Shown here: one piece after another, positions 50,984 through 62,068 of the stretch
Layout: every line of letters starts with the position of its first letter
How positions within the stretch are numbered: the first letter of the stretch is position 1
Assembly (NCBI GenBank): GCA_944548615.1
Contig: OX155971.1
Span: forward strand, 23,890,782 to 23,954,781
From: Micropterix aruncella
Taxonomy: Eukaryota > Arthropoda > Insecta > Lepidoptera > Micropterigidae
Length of the DNA: 64,000 nucleotides
Reading direction: 5' to 3'
Notes under the pieces: generated by a model
Seen by the model: only the letters and a program-made list of their open reading frames with translations
The model's database searches: none
Told to the model about the DNA's origin: nothing
Made by a program: the position numbers and the translations under genes

Positions 50984-52643
50984 TGTAGCGGTATTGGCTT
51001 TTCCGGCGAGAAAAACAGTCGGAAAACCCAATCTCGTTCGCGACATTCAATACGAAAACATGCCCTTTGATCCGCGAGCGGTTTGACAGTTCAGTCAGCG
51101 CGAGCGGCGTAGTGTCGGACACCGATTGCGCGACGGATCGACCCGTTATCGATCGTGCGATCATTTAGCGATCCGGTGTACAAATATCACATAAATAAAA
51201 TAATTTCGAATAAATTCGGAATTATGTCAGAATATAATAATGATAAATAAAAGTAATATTCGATTGTTTTAAAATTTATTATTTAGACTGTAAAATATTT
51301 GGTTCTTAAAAATAATTGAAATATAGAATATAATACAAAAATAAATCAGGAAATTTAATGAAAAGAATTACGAAATTATTAGTTCGCAATAGAATTTCGT
51401 TTCGTTGTTGGGCGGGAAAACGAAGTTCGTTGACCCGCGGATTACCTCGCAGATTGTAAAAGGGTCATTCGTTTTCCAGCCTTCAGGCAAACCACTCCGA
51501 ATAATCAAGAGATCCCGAGGGAATATTAGTGATACGGATAACTCGGTGAGTCCTGTTTAATGCTTGAGGGTTAGAGGAAACCCGCTATGGGTTCCCGATT
51601 AACGATAGGGAGAGTGCCGGCCGGGAAGATCGGACCACTGACGGGGGGCCGCTGCCCTCAGTCCTCCCTGGTCCAATCTGTCCTATCCCCTGGCCGCGCT
51701 GAGTGTTTCCTAACCCGAATATTGTGATCTGTGCAGGGATCTCTTGAAGGCGACCATCTCCGGCGTCTGCATCTCTTGAAGGCGACCATCTCCGGCGTCT
51801 GGATCGGGAAGGCGACCAATCTCCGGCGTCTAGATCCCTGGAAGACGACCAACCTCCGGCGTCTGCATCACTCAAGGCGACCTCAAGGGAGGCGATATAG
51901 GGCGAGCACAGCAGCGAGATCTGGCGGGCATCAACCTCAGCTACCCCCAGGTTCCGGGAACGCAGATCCCCGGCGAGAAGAACCTTTCGGGCTCAGGCGG
52001 TGCGGCTAAAGACGAGGGAAGCCGTCCCTACAGACGTTCAAGGAGTAGAAGCCGACGGAGGCCTCGCAGGCGCAGTGCCCGGACTGGGAGTACTCTCGGG
52101 GCTATCCCTCGTTCACACGTTTTCCCCCTGGATCGTCAACGTCAACGTCCTTTTATTTTAACTTTACGTTTTTATCTAGTCAACGTTTCACTATTGTCAC
52201 TTTTATATTTTTATCTTTCAACGCCTTTTTATTTTATTTTATAATTTTATCATGACGTTTTGTTATTTTATCTTTTATACTTTTTTATAAATCGTTCTTA
52301 ATTTAAATTTTAAAAACCTCAATAAACACAAACTATTACTGAGCTGATTGTTTCCGATTTCTCGTTACGGAGCCGACCCTCGAGATCAGGTCTCTGCTCT
52401 TCTCTAATTTTGAGTTACCGGTCATAGATTTCTTTATTCAACCTTCGGTTATCATAACGATAAATTGGTCGATTTTAAGTGTTTCGCGAACGTACGATAC
52501 TTACTCGGCGCGGTGAATATACTGCCGCGGCCGTTATACGAAAATATAGCATTTGACGTTTTCATACCTAAAATAACCCTTGTTAAATCTAAAACCATAA
52601 ATACCCAAAACTATTATTTATAAACCTATTAATAAACGTCACA
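50984..52643 (+). repeat. 5' LTR
   Basis: Begins TGTAGCGGTATTGG, ends AATAAACGTCACA. It contains a four-fold minisatellite (51738-51880) and AATAAA at 52320. Frames inside (for example 51585-51875 on minus) are repeat-driven and identical in both LTRs. Confidence 0.93.
51738..51880 (+). repeat. Minisatellite within LTR (about 32 bp x 4)
   Basis: The phrase GGCGACCATCTCCGGCGTCT recurs four times with variation (spacing about 31-34 bp). The identical array is in the other LTR at 55347-55489. Confidence 0.9.
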
Positions 52644-52644
52644 G

Positions 52645-52662
52645 TGGCGCCCAACGTGGGGC
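52645..52662 (+). promoter_or_regulatory. Primer-binding site, tRNA-Lys(CUU)-like
   Basis: TGGCGCCCAACGTGGGGC, one base after the LTR, is complementary to a tRNA 3' end reading GCCCCACGTTGGGCGCCA. From memory this is the 3' end, with CCA, of insect tRNA-Lys(CUU). It primes minus-strand DNA synthesis and confirms element orientation. Confidence 0.85.
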
Positions 52663-52677
52663 TTACATGGCCCGATG

Positions 52678-53542
52678 CCGTTAACGAAGGATAAAAATCG
52701 TTATATTCTTTTGATAACGTGTTGCTTCAGCAAGTATTGCCTAGTAATACCTCTGAGAGAAGCGTCATCGGCTTGCATGATACCATTTATCAAGGAGAAG
52801 CTGTTTCTAATACACGGGATCCCCCGGGTAATATTATCAGATAACGGTAAGCCGTTTATATCTAAGGAAATGAAGAACTTTTTGCAATCGTATAATATAC
52901 CACAGGTGTTAAATACTCCCTTCTATACACCGCAGGTTAATACTGTAGAACGTTACAATCGTACGTTAAGTACGATGTTGTCCGCTTATGCAAAAAATAA
53001 TCACAAAACTTGGGACGTCCACTTACCAGAGTTTCAATTTGCGTTGAATTCGGCAAAGTCAGAATCGAGCGGATTTAGTCCACACTTCTTAGTGTACGGT
53101 CGCGAATTAGTGGCTTCAGGGGAAGTATATTCTGCAATGTCTCCAGTAGAAGCGCACGATGCCATCTTATCGCCCGAAGAAGACGATCGTCTAGATAGAT
53201 TCGGCAAGCTGCAATCAATATTTAAGCAAGTTAGGAACAACCTATGTAGATATACAACATCGCAAAAATAAGAGATTATACGATCGGGGTCGTCGTCCAC
53301 CTTCGTTAAAAGTAGGCGATACAATATGGAAAAAATCTCGTGTTCTTAGCGACAAAGCGAAAGGTTTTTCCGCAAAACTAGCGGCAAACTATGAGCGTTG
53401 TCGAATAAGGGAAAAGCTTTCAAATAACGTATACAAACTAGAAACTGGGGATGGAAAATTGCTAGAGGGTACTTATCACATAAAAGACTTCAAAATACCA
53501 ATGAATCGCTCGAATACGGAGACTGGCAGTAATAGGAATTAA
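52678..53542 (+). pseudogene. Ty3/gypsy integrase, core and C-terminal domain, frameshifted
   Basis: Integrase inserts element cDNA into the host genome. The retained part starts in the catalytic core after the first Asp: YILLITCCFSKYCLVIPLR, then VILSDNGKPF (second Asp) and YTPQVNTVERYNRTLSTML (catalytic Glu), HLPEFQFALNSA. A frameshift near 53265 separates it from the C-terminal domain (PPSLKVGDTIWKK, VYKLETGDGKLLEG, YHIKDFK), ending at TAA 53540-53542. The zinc-binding domain and first catalytic residue are lost with the deletion, so it is non-functional. Confidence 0.88.
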
Positions 53543-54592
53543 AAATAAATAAAAATGACAATACACAGGTTGAATAGAAGACTTAAAACCTCCCTATGAA
53601 TACTAGGGTTCAACACCATATTATTTAATCGTAATGTATGTTAGGGTAATAACCCCATTAAAATAGTTAACTCGGGTTAAAATAAATATGCAACCTAGCT
53701 CTTATAGTAATTCACCGTACAAACTATACATAGTGTGCTGCACAAAACAGCTACACATTAATAAAAGTGAATAATACATACCGGTCACGGTGATATCGCG
53801 GGCGCTCGGAGAGTCCGGACCGCCTGGACATCAGTTCTACGGCGTCAACTTCTGAAAATGGAGAATTGGTAGATACGGGTCAATAGAGATGTCAACATTG
53901 GGATCCCAGAGTTAGGTAGTTACATCACAGCTTAAGAACCATGGGCATTGGCGGTAGGGATACACCGTCAGTGTCATGAAAGTGGCGCTGTGCCACACAT
54001 ATACTTGGCACAGTTTCATGTATGTCGTGGAGTGTTTGAGGAAGGATGAATGGTGAAGAAAGAAACAGTTATCGTGGTTCACGTCGCACTATTCGAGAAT
54101 ATACGCTTACGAATACGGGGTATAGCAACCCGTATATAGGAAGCCTCGCTGCGCAACTCACTGTATAGCCAATCACATATTTTGGTACCCTTTCGTTCAA
54201 AATAGTTCGGGGGACAGGAAGTTGCAGATAAAATCGGAAGCACTCATGTCGTAATAGATGCGGGTCAGCAATGAAAAAAACACTAATTCATTACGGGGAA
54301 ACAATCAGTTGATACTTTTGAGCACAACCCTCATTACAGCTTTGTCATGGCATAAAACAAACAATTCGGGTTCAAATAGGTTGCGTGTCTGCTGCGCGCC
54401 TTAAAATTACACGGAAATGAATACTTATTGGGAGTTTGAAGCGAATTCCGGCGAAAAATATTCGTGGCGTCGCGTTGCCGCCACGAAAGTGAGGTTATCG
54501 CGTGCGCGCGAGTCGAAAAAAATAGCTAATACGTACTTACCGATCCGAAAATTCCGTTTTCTCGTGAATTTTCTTCATAGACGGGTGGGTGT
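53543..54592 (+). other. Non-coding 3' interior of LTR retrotransposon
   Basis: About 1.05 kb with no long frame and no recognisable envelope gene. A purine-rich run GACGGGTGGGTG just before 54593 is the probable polypurine tract. Confidence 0.6.
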
Positions 54593-56252
54593 TGTAGCGG
54601 TATTGGCTTTTCCGGCGAGAAAAACAGTCGGAAAACCCAATCTCGTTCGCGACATTCAATACGAAAACATGCCCTTTGATCCGCGAGCGGTTTGACAGTT
54701 CAGTCAGCGCGAGCGGCGTAGTGTCGGACACCGATTGCGCGACGGATCGACCCGTTATCGATCGTGCGATCATTTAGCGATCCGGTGTACAAATATCACA
54801 TAAATAAAATAATTTCGAATAAATTCGGAATTATGTCAGAATATAATAATGATAAATAAAAGTAATATTCGATTGTTTTAAAATTTATTATTTAGACTGT
54901 AAAATATTTGGTTCTTAAAAATAATTGAAATATAGAATATAATACAAAAATAAATCAGGAAATTTAATGAAAAGAATTACGAAATTATTAGTTCGCAATA
55001 GAATTTCGTTTCGTTGTTGGGCGGGAAAAAGAAGTTCGTTGACCCGCGGATTACCTCGCAGATTGTAAAAGGGTCATTCGTTTTCCGGCCTTCAGGCAAA
55101 CCACTCCGAATAATCAAGAGATCCCGAGGGAATATTAGTGATACGGATAACTCGGTGAGTCCTGTTTAATGCTTGAGGGTTAGAGGAAACCCGCTATGGG
55201 TTCCCGATTAACGATAGGGAGAGTGCCGGCCGGGAAGATCGGACCACTGACGGGGGGCCGCTGCCCTCAGTCCTCCCTGGTCCAATCTGTCCTATCCCCT
55301 GGCCGCGCTGAGTGTTTCCTAACCCGAATATTGTGATCTGTGCAGGGATCTCTTGAAGGCGACCATCTCCGGCGTCTGCATCTCTTGAAGGCGACCATCT
55401 CCGGCGTCTGGATCGGGAAGGCGACCAATCTCCGGCGTCTAGATCCCTGGAAGACGACCAACCTCCGGCGTCTGCATCACTCAAGGCGACCTCAAGGGAG
55501 GCGATATAGGGCGAGCACAGCAGCGAGATCTGGCGGGCATCAACCTCAGCTACCCCCAGGTTCCGGGAACGCAGATCCCCGGCGAGAAGAACCTTTCGGG
55601 CTCAGGCGGTGCGGCTAAAGACGAGGGAAGCCGTCCCTACAGATGTTCAAGGAGTAGAAGCCGACGGAGGCCTCGCAGGCGCAGTGCCCGGACTGGGAGT
55701 ACTCTCGGGGCTATCCCTCGTTCACACGTTTTCCCCCTGGATCGTCAACGTCAACGTCCTTTTATTTTAACTTTACGTTTTTATCTAGTCAACGTTTCAC
55801 TATTGTCACTTTTATATTTTTATCTTTCAACGCCTTTTTATTTTATTTTATAATTTTATCATGACGTTTTGTTATTTTATCTTTTATACTTTTTTATAAA
55901 TCGTTCTTAATTTAAATTTTAAAAACCTCAATAAACACAAACTATTACTGAGCTGATTGTTTCCGATTTCTCGTTACGGAGCCGACCCTCGAGATCAGGT
56001 CTCTGCTCTTCTCTAATTTTGAGTTACCGGTCATAGATTTCTTTATTCAACCTTCGGTTATCATAACGATAAATTGGTCGATTTTAAGTGTTTCGCGAAC
56101 GTACGATACTTACTCGGCGCGGTGAATATACTGCCGCGGCCGTTATACGAAAATATAGCATTTGACGTTTTCATACCTAAAATAACCCTTGTTAAATCTA
56201 AAACCATATATACCCAAAACTATTATTTATAAACCTATTAATAAACGTCACA
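54593..56252 (+). repeat. 3' LTR
   Basis: Same length as the 5' LTR (1,660 bp), beginning TGTAGCGG and ending GTCACA. Observed differences: bases near 55029, 55087, 55644 and 56207. Confidence 0.93.
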
Positions 56253-56465
56253 ATATATAGATGTAAATTATGGATATGTATACAGATATTCAGATTATAA
56301 TATGTTATATTTTATTATGTTATACTATTATACTATTATATATAAATATGCTACATTATTTTATATGTTATAACATATGATATTATATTATATTGTAATA
56401 TGTTATATTATATTATTTATATTATAATATGCTAAATTATATTAAGTATTGTTTATTTTTTTTTT
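56253..56465. other. AT-rich DNA, likely rest of the interrupted RT 3' UTR
   Basis: TATATTATA-rich sequence continuing from 50983 across the LTR element. No gene. Confidence 0.5.
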
Positions 56466-56705
56466 AAGACAAGAAGGACAGCAGGCAAGGCTACAGGCTC
56501 AGCAAATAATACCACAGAACTATATATCCATCACCCCAACACAGGCGTATACCTAGTGGGGTGATGTAATCCTGACAAGTTAATGCCCTATTGCGATTTT
56601 CTTCATATCTATTCTTTTAAAATGTGTTAAAAAATGAACACAATCTTTTTTATGTAACTATAAAAAATAGGATAAATAAATAAATAAATAAATAAATAAA
56701 ATAAA
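56466..56705 (+). repeat. SINE-like dispersed repeat with AATA tail (copy 2)
   Basis: Plus-orientation copy of 1060-1300: GGACAGCAGGCAAGGC, ATCACCCCAACACAGGCGTA, and a terminal (AATA)n at 56668-56705. Confidence 0.65.
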
Positions 56706-56794
56706 TACATATCGAGAAAATTTCACTTAGTAAGTACTACCTACAATTACGTCACTAGTACTATGTTTTTTTCCGGAAACCCTATTAAGAATAT

Positions 56795-57413
56795 TTAGTT
56801 GGGGATCCAGCGACAAAAAAGTGCAAGAGTTTTGTAAAAGTTAATACTTTCAATTCAGATAGTATTTTGGCTATATAATTCCAGGTTACAGTCAGCAGGC
56901 CAGATTCCGGGACACCAGGCGCTGGCGTACTAGGAAAGGTGTAATTTTAATTAGTACCCCCAAAGTGTTTCGGAAAAGCTGAAAATTCATCAGTAGGTTA
57001 GAGAGTATATGCAATAAAAAACTCGAAACAAATGGTCAGACTGCTTAACAATAGAACGCGTGGCGTCAGCATCACTCGATATGTGTCACAAAAATTAAGT
57101 CCCTGCAATATAATAGAGTTTATTTTTGTGACATATATGGAGTAATGCTGACGCCATGCATTTTATTGTTTAGCAGTCTGAACTTTTTTCGTGTTCTGCA
57201 TAGCATCCACTGTCTACTGATGAATATTCACATTTTTCAAAACACTTTGGGGGTACTAATTAAAATTACACCTTTCCTAGTACGCCATCGTCAGGTGTCC
57301 CAGAGTCTGTCCTAATGATCTATCCCAGCATTCTATGGCTAAAATACTGTCTGATCTGAAAGTATCAGCTTTTACAAACTCTTACACGTTTTTGTCGCTA
57401 CCTCTTGAACTAA
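56795..57413. mobile_element. Long foldback element, 619 bp
   Basis: The left half (56795-57095) and right half (57120-57413) are reverse complements along almost their whole length. Landmarks: AGCGACAAAA outermost, GCGTACTAGGAAAGGTGTAA, AGTACCCCCAAAGTGTTT, GGCGTCAGCAT and GTCACAAAAAT near the centre at about 57105. By eye roughly 85 percent of bases pair. No coding capacity. The outer ends read TTAGTT inward on both sides. Confidence 0.9.
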
Positions 57414-58333
57414 TTGTAGCTAGTGTTATTATCGTGTATTTGTAGCTAATGTTATTATCATCTAATATTGTGACCCAATGGGTTATTGGCTTGTAATAGA
57501 TTGCCAATTTTCCTATGCCGAGTAAGTAAATGTCTGAATATCAACCTAAGAATTTGAAACACGCTATTAAATCATTAGCAACCTTTATTTAACATGGCGG
57601 CGGCTTTTCAGTAAAGATCGTTTATTATCATTTCGGATGCAAATAACTACGAAATGAAATATTTTCTAATGGAATATTTCGAGATATGTATTCCCAGGCG
57701 AAGTCAAAACTTTGAAACATTACGTATAGTCCGCGAGCTGGTGACATGAAAAATCAAATATTCAATCAATTTTTACGAGTTTGCCTCTTCCTTTTTCGCG
57801 TATTTCGTTACACATTTTTTTATTGGTTCAGCATATACAGCCCTTATTACAGTAGCTCCACGAACAAGGTATTCGATCACCACGACCCCTTTATTAATTT
57901 TACTTCTCAATGCCTTGGTTTTACTGTTATGTTGATTAGTAATAAGGGAATAAACACAATAATAAAAATAATAATAATAAAATAGACTGTCCTAGACAAG
58001 AGAGCATATGATCTTACCGGCGAGTGGAGTGGCTTTGAAGTTCTTAGAGATGGTGGTCCTTTCCAGGTTATGGACTGTTGTTTTGTTTCAGCATCGTAGT
58101 GATGATACTATGTTCCGTCATAGTTATGGATTGAGTCAGAATAGGTCAGGATCATGTTGTAACAAATGCAAATAACGTTGCGAAATGTTTATTCTCTTCT
58201 TTTCGTGCTTCCGTAAGCATTCTAGTTACCCAGCGTGCGAATACCTTTTCATCCCTAAGTAATCATGTAAAATACTATGCAAACTACCTAACGCAATGTT
58301 CTCTTCTTTAGCAATAAAACGAACGGTAGCAAT
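57414..58333. other. Intergenic DNA
   Basis: Includes two TAGCTA(A/G)TGTTATTATC phrases at 57416-57460. The 79-codon frame at 57746-57985 has no recognisable feature. No gene called. Confidence 0.45.
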
Positions 58334-58535
58334 TGTAGCGTCCGTAGCCTCGTTGACACCGGATCTCCTCGTTGTTACCGAAGTTAAGCAGCGGCGGGTG
58401 CGGTCAATACTGGGAGGGTGACCGCCTGAGTGTTTGACCGCATGATGCTACAAATGCCCACCTAGAAGATGGTGCCAATAGGCAGCAAGGTGGGTTCCAC
58501 GAAAAGGGCATAAGCCATAAGAGTAAAAACAAAAA
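58334..58535 (+). mobile_element. 5S-rRNA-derived SINE-like element
   Basis: Bases 58334-58452 align along the full length of 5S rRNA. ACACCGG, ACCGAAGTTAAGCAG, CGGGTGCGGTCAATACT and GGGTGACCGCCTGAG carry the A box, intermediate element and C box of the internal RNA polymerase III promoter. The two ends still pair: TGTAGCGTC (58334-58342) with GATGCTACA (58444-58452), nine base pairs with one G-T, although both strands differ from the usual GCCAAC/GTTGGC. An 83 bp body with CCCACCT/AGGTGGG inverted repeats follows, then an A-rich tail ending near 58542. It is most simply a SINE with a 5S head. I could not confirm target duplications. Confidence 0.8.
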
Positions 58536-58542
58536 AAAAAAC

Positions 58543-59689
58543 GATTCACGACGATCCTTTAAAAAAACACATGTTTAACGATTTTCTTTCATTTTTTTTT
58601 AGTCATACAAAAGAAATATTTGATACATTAGATATATCACTAAAACCACGTCTAGTTTGCCTATGATATAAAAGAAAGTCTCTATACATAAAATAAGTAA
58701 TGAGTTTTCAGTCAATCAAGTTACAATCAAATTCGATAATTACTTCAGATAATAACATTTTAGTTCTACCTGCAATTTACACAGCTATTTTAAGCGGTGT
58801 TGAGAAGTGAATTAAGTACTTTTCGGCCGCACCTGTTACTATTATGGCTGGCCAAATCAAGTATCTTTTACTCGATCATTTAGGCATTAGAATCCAATAT
58901 AATTGCCCTGAAGCTATGAAATATTCCAACCAAAACTTTCTCAATGTGATTTTGGTCTGTAAGTCTAATATTTTGTGATGGTGATGACTAGTACGGCCCC
59001 TGGTGAATCAATTTTAACTATAAACTTTCCAACTCTTGCCATTACCAAATTATGACTGCATAATTTCAATCGGGTTAAGACTCTGGTTCAATCGTGGAGG
59101 AATACACACAGACAGACTTCCATCTAAAAAATAGTCCTACTCGTCTCAGGGGGGCTCAAAAAGTTTATTTCAATCTTCAACTTAAAAAATTGCGCGTTCA
59201 CAATACTTTCCCTTTTTGTTAGTTAATGGGCCGGGAAATAAAAAAAAACTAGAGGTAATCATTTAGGATAAGGTTTTTGTCACCAACTCTCAGTCTATCT
59301 CAGGCCAATCTACTCCAAATGGGCTCAAGACTCATCACTGACATGTGAGCAAGGAGCATATTATTCCGACGATGTCTCAGTTTGTTACGCTATGTGGAGT
59401 ATCCTTTCATTAAAAGTTGAATGTATGAAAATTTTGCTTTGCCGAAATCTCATTCGTATTACTTTGAAGCGGGCGTAAATTAAACAAAATTATGTCTCAT
59501 GGGAAGGCCCTAGGAAATGAGATGTTGTAGTGAGGGTATCAAATATTTGATGACATCTGGTGAATTTATGGCTGGCTGGTTATTGCGTATCATGGTTAAC
59601 TAAAGAAAACTTATTATGTATGCGAGAAATCAGAAACAGACATATTAAATACCGGGGTTTCTCAAAGGCGTGCATCTATTTACTTTATT
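58543..59689. other. Intergenic DNA
   Basis: No gene. The block at 58915-58965 is shared with 17270-17330. Nothing else recognised. Confidence 0.45.
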
Positions 59690-59825
59690 TGATTAAATTG
59701 TTTATTTCTATAAAACATTGATTTTGCCTACAAAAATAACAGGAACCGAATGGCAAAACCTTCAACCTTAGGCTTATTTAATTATGTCACCCAACTAAGA
59801 CTAACCCGTTCTAGGGTGGACAGTG
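59690..59825 (-). repeat. Dispersed repeat, inverted copy of 14265-14420
   Basis: Reverse complement of the 14265 block; visible as AAAACATTGATTTTGCCTAC and AATAACAGGAACCGAATGGC. Confidence 0.7.
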
Positions 59826-59834
59826 CTCTATTAG

Positions 59835-60621
59835 TCTATACTAATATTATAAAGAGGTAAAGTTCGTGAGGTTGTAGAAGGTAATCTCTGGATCTACTGA
59901 ACCGATTTTGAAAATTCTTTTACCAATAGAAAGCCACATTATTTGTGAGTGTTATTGGCTATATACTAATCCCAAAAATTAAAATACTTTTTCGTGATAT
60001 TCGGATTTGCAAAGTAAGTCGGAGAAAGAACGGTCGAACGAAAACGTTTGACCGTTTGCTAAAGCGGTTTAGCAAACATTTGACCGTTTGCTAAACTCAC
60101 GCTGCCTTAACGATGAGAGATATATGATTAAATTCTAGAGAAAAGTTGTACAGCTTGGTAATGCCTACAAAAAAGTCAGCGATAGCATATGTCTAAATTT
60201 TATATTTAAGTCACAAAAAGTAGTTTTTCAAAAAGATTTTTAAAAAAAATCATTTAAATATTAGGTCATGTTTATTGGTCACATTATCAACAATTATGAA
60301 TTCATATCAAAATAAGTAAATTTATCGTCTCAAGTGTTTAAAACTAAAGACTTTTCCCTTTTACTGCATATAATTTCCCTTTTACTGCATAAATGGTTAA
60401 AGATATAAGACACTCACAAATAAGACACTCACAAGAAGACACTCACGGTAATATAGTCAAATTGGCATGCAAATACATACATACATATGCAGTAAAAATA
60501 TAACCCTCCTTTTGGCAGGCAGGAAATAAATCATAGCACTCCGTACTAACCGAACAACACGCATAATTTCATCACAAGTAAAAAGTTTTACTGCCCAACT
60601 AAGTGGACACGGGTCAGCTAG
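59835..60621 (+). mobile_element. Non-autonomous Helitron N, copy 3 (787 bp)
   Basis: Starts TCTATACTAATATTATAAAG (preceded by G rather than A) and ends CACGGGTCAGCTAG before T. The 3' hairpin is weakened (GCCCA/TGGAC). It retains CATACATACATATG where copy 2 has (TA)n. An internal local duplication GACCGTTTGCTAAA appears at 60049-60105. Confidence 0.9.
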
Positions 60622-60835
60622 TATGATATATTATTGAAAAGTAGTTGTAAAATGCTCATAAAACGAAATTTCCCCAAAATGTGGTCCTCAAAAAATCGCC
60701 ATTCCATTACATAGGATGCACGGTCAAAACAATATATACCAAAGCAATTAAAGAATGTATGGTAACCAAGATCAATAGTAAAATGTAATCAACTTGCATA
60801 TTTAAAAATATTATCATAATTTGTGCACCTGAGTT

Positions 60836-61024
60836 TTAATAAATCATATTTTTTAACACTTGATGTATGGTTAGTCTGTCTGTCACTCTGTCATCATTTG
60901 ATAACCATTTCTTAATATTTTTAAGTACCGTAAGTATGAAATTCATTTTCATTTTCAAAATGATCAAGTTATAAAATCTCGGCGTAATGAATGAGTATTG
61001 TCTTTGTCCAAATGATGTTTTCAT
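60836..61024 (-). pseudogene. Non-LTR RT C-terminus, same family as 2363-3923
   Basis: Minus strand: SFGQRQYSFITPRFYNLIIL then LKNIKKWLSNDDRVT; the FGQRQYSF..PR.YN motif matches YGQRHYAFHSPRIYN of the longer copy. Confidence 0.75.
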
Positions 61025-61270
61025 CTTCGGTGTTTCTTAACTATTTTATAAAAGTTGTGTCGTTGGTTAAATTATTTTAAAAATATGGCTTTATGGGGGA
61101 AGTTTTTAGAAAAAGTTGCCTACAATTAAAGACTTTAGCTTCCATATAAACTTCATTGGTGGGATGGCGATATGTTCCGCGGAGGATATTTTTTAGTATA
61201 TTTTTCTGCTCAATTTACATTTGCAAATTACTATTGCCACAATACCAGAGCCATTGCCCTAGCAGGGTTT

Positions 61271-61360
61271 CAGCACATCCACCCAATCCAGCACATCCAC
61301 CCAATCCAGCACATCCACCCAATCCAGCACATCCACCCAATCCAGCACATCCACCCAATC
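61271..61360 (+). repeat. 18 bp minisatellite, five perfect units
   Basis: CAGCACATCCACCCAATC repeated five times without variation (61271-61360), then a partial CACCCAAT. The frame across it gives (AHPPNP)n but has no gene context. Confidence 0.95.
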
Positions 61361-61813
61361 CACCCAATTATGCCGTAGGACAGCATATAAAGTCACCGCA
61401 TTTATTTTAAGCAATCTAAACATTTCTGTCCCGCAAATATTTCTGTTGCGCACATTATTCAGATTAACTATTTATATACGCGGATGATACCAGTACTGTC
61501 ATCAATTTATTTATTTATTGGTTACATACATACGTGCAAGAGTACAAAGTAATACAAAAATAATTTACAATTTCGGAATTACAGTTATATGTTACATTTA
61601 GCCGTAATTTATTCCGTCTAAATTTAGGTATACATCTGTCCGAGCCCGGGTTAAACAGCGCATAAATTATTTAAATATTTATTTTTCTAATGTGCAACTT
61701 GTGTAAGTGCAACTGACGCCGCCTTGCTAGGAAGGTCAGCTCAATTCCTGAGTCCAATTGAAGTGGCACGGCTATGTCCGAGCGAAACAAAAGAAAAAAT
61801 ATTATGTAATTAC
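61361..61813. other. Intergenic DNA
   Basis: No gene. Nothing beyond AT-rich DNA and a TTTATTTATTT run near 61506. Confidence 0.45.
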
Positions 61814-62068
61814 CAGTGTTGGGCATAATTTAGTCGACTAACGATTGACGATTGAATACGTTAATCGCGTTTCACAACTAACGATTGATTCGTTTAATCG
61901 TCAATCGGCGACTAACGATTGATTAGTTTCAATAGTTAGTCACGATTGACGATTGACTATTAACGACTAATTGATTGAGTCGCGATTTCTTCAATCGTGA
62001 TTAACGTTAGTTGAGACTAAATCAATCGTGATTGATCAGTTGATTGAAATATTCAATCGATTGATCTA
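61814..62068. repeat. CGATTGA/TCAATCG cluster behind a hAT-like end
   Basis: It starts CAGTGTTGGGCATAATTTAG, like a hAT terminal repeat. The following 200 bp contain about twenty copies of ACGATTGA, TCAATCG or close variants on both strands. Such repeated subterminal motifs usually bind transposase. The other end is not found because a mariner interrupts at 62069. Confidence 0.65.

Larger units (their letters stand above)
50984..56252 (+). mobile_element. LTR retrotransposon (Ty3/gypsy-type), internally deleted, recent
   Basis: Two 1,660 bp direct repeats (LTRs) flank a 1.95 kb interior, and ATAT lies on both outer sides (50980-50983, 56253-56256), a 4 bp target duplication. A primer-binding site follows LTR1 directly and an integrase fragment is the only gene left; gag, protease, RT and RNase H are absent, the integrase coding region beginning about 30 bases after the primer-binding site. 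By eye only about four differences separate the LTRs, so insertion was recent. It lies within the 3' UTR of the RT remnant at 50480. Confidence 0.93.

Noticed and set aside
51585..52009. Arg- and Ser-rich frames in the LTR (repeated at 55194-55618)
   Set aside because: They come from a minisatellite in non-coding LTR and are identical only because the LTRs are recent.
58334..58452. Functional 5S rRNA gene
   Set aside because: Too many changes in the loops, no T-run terminator at the 5S 3' end, and a SINE-like body and A-tail follow directly.
61271..61360. CRISPR-like array
   Set aside because: The units are contiguous with no spacers, and the sequence is eukaryotic; it is a minisatellite.
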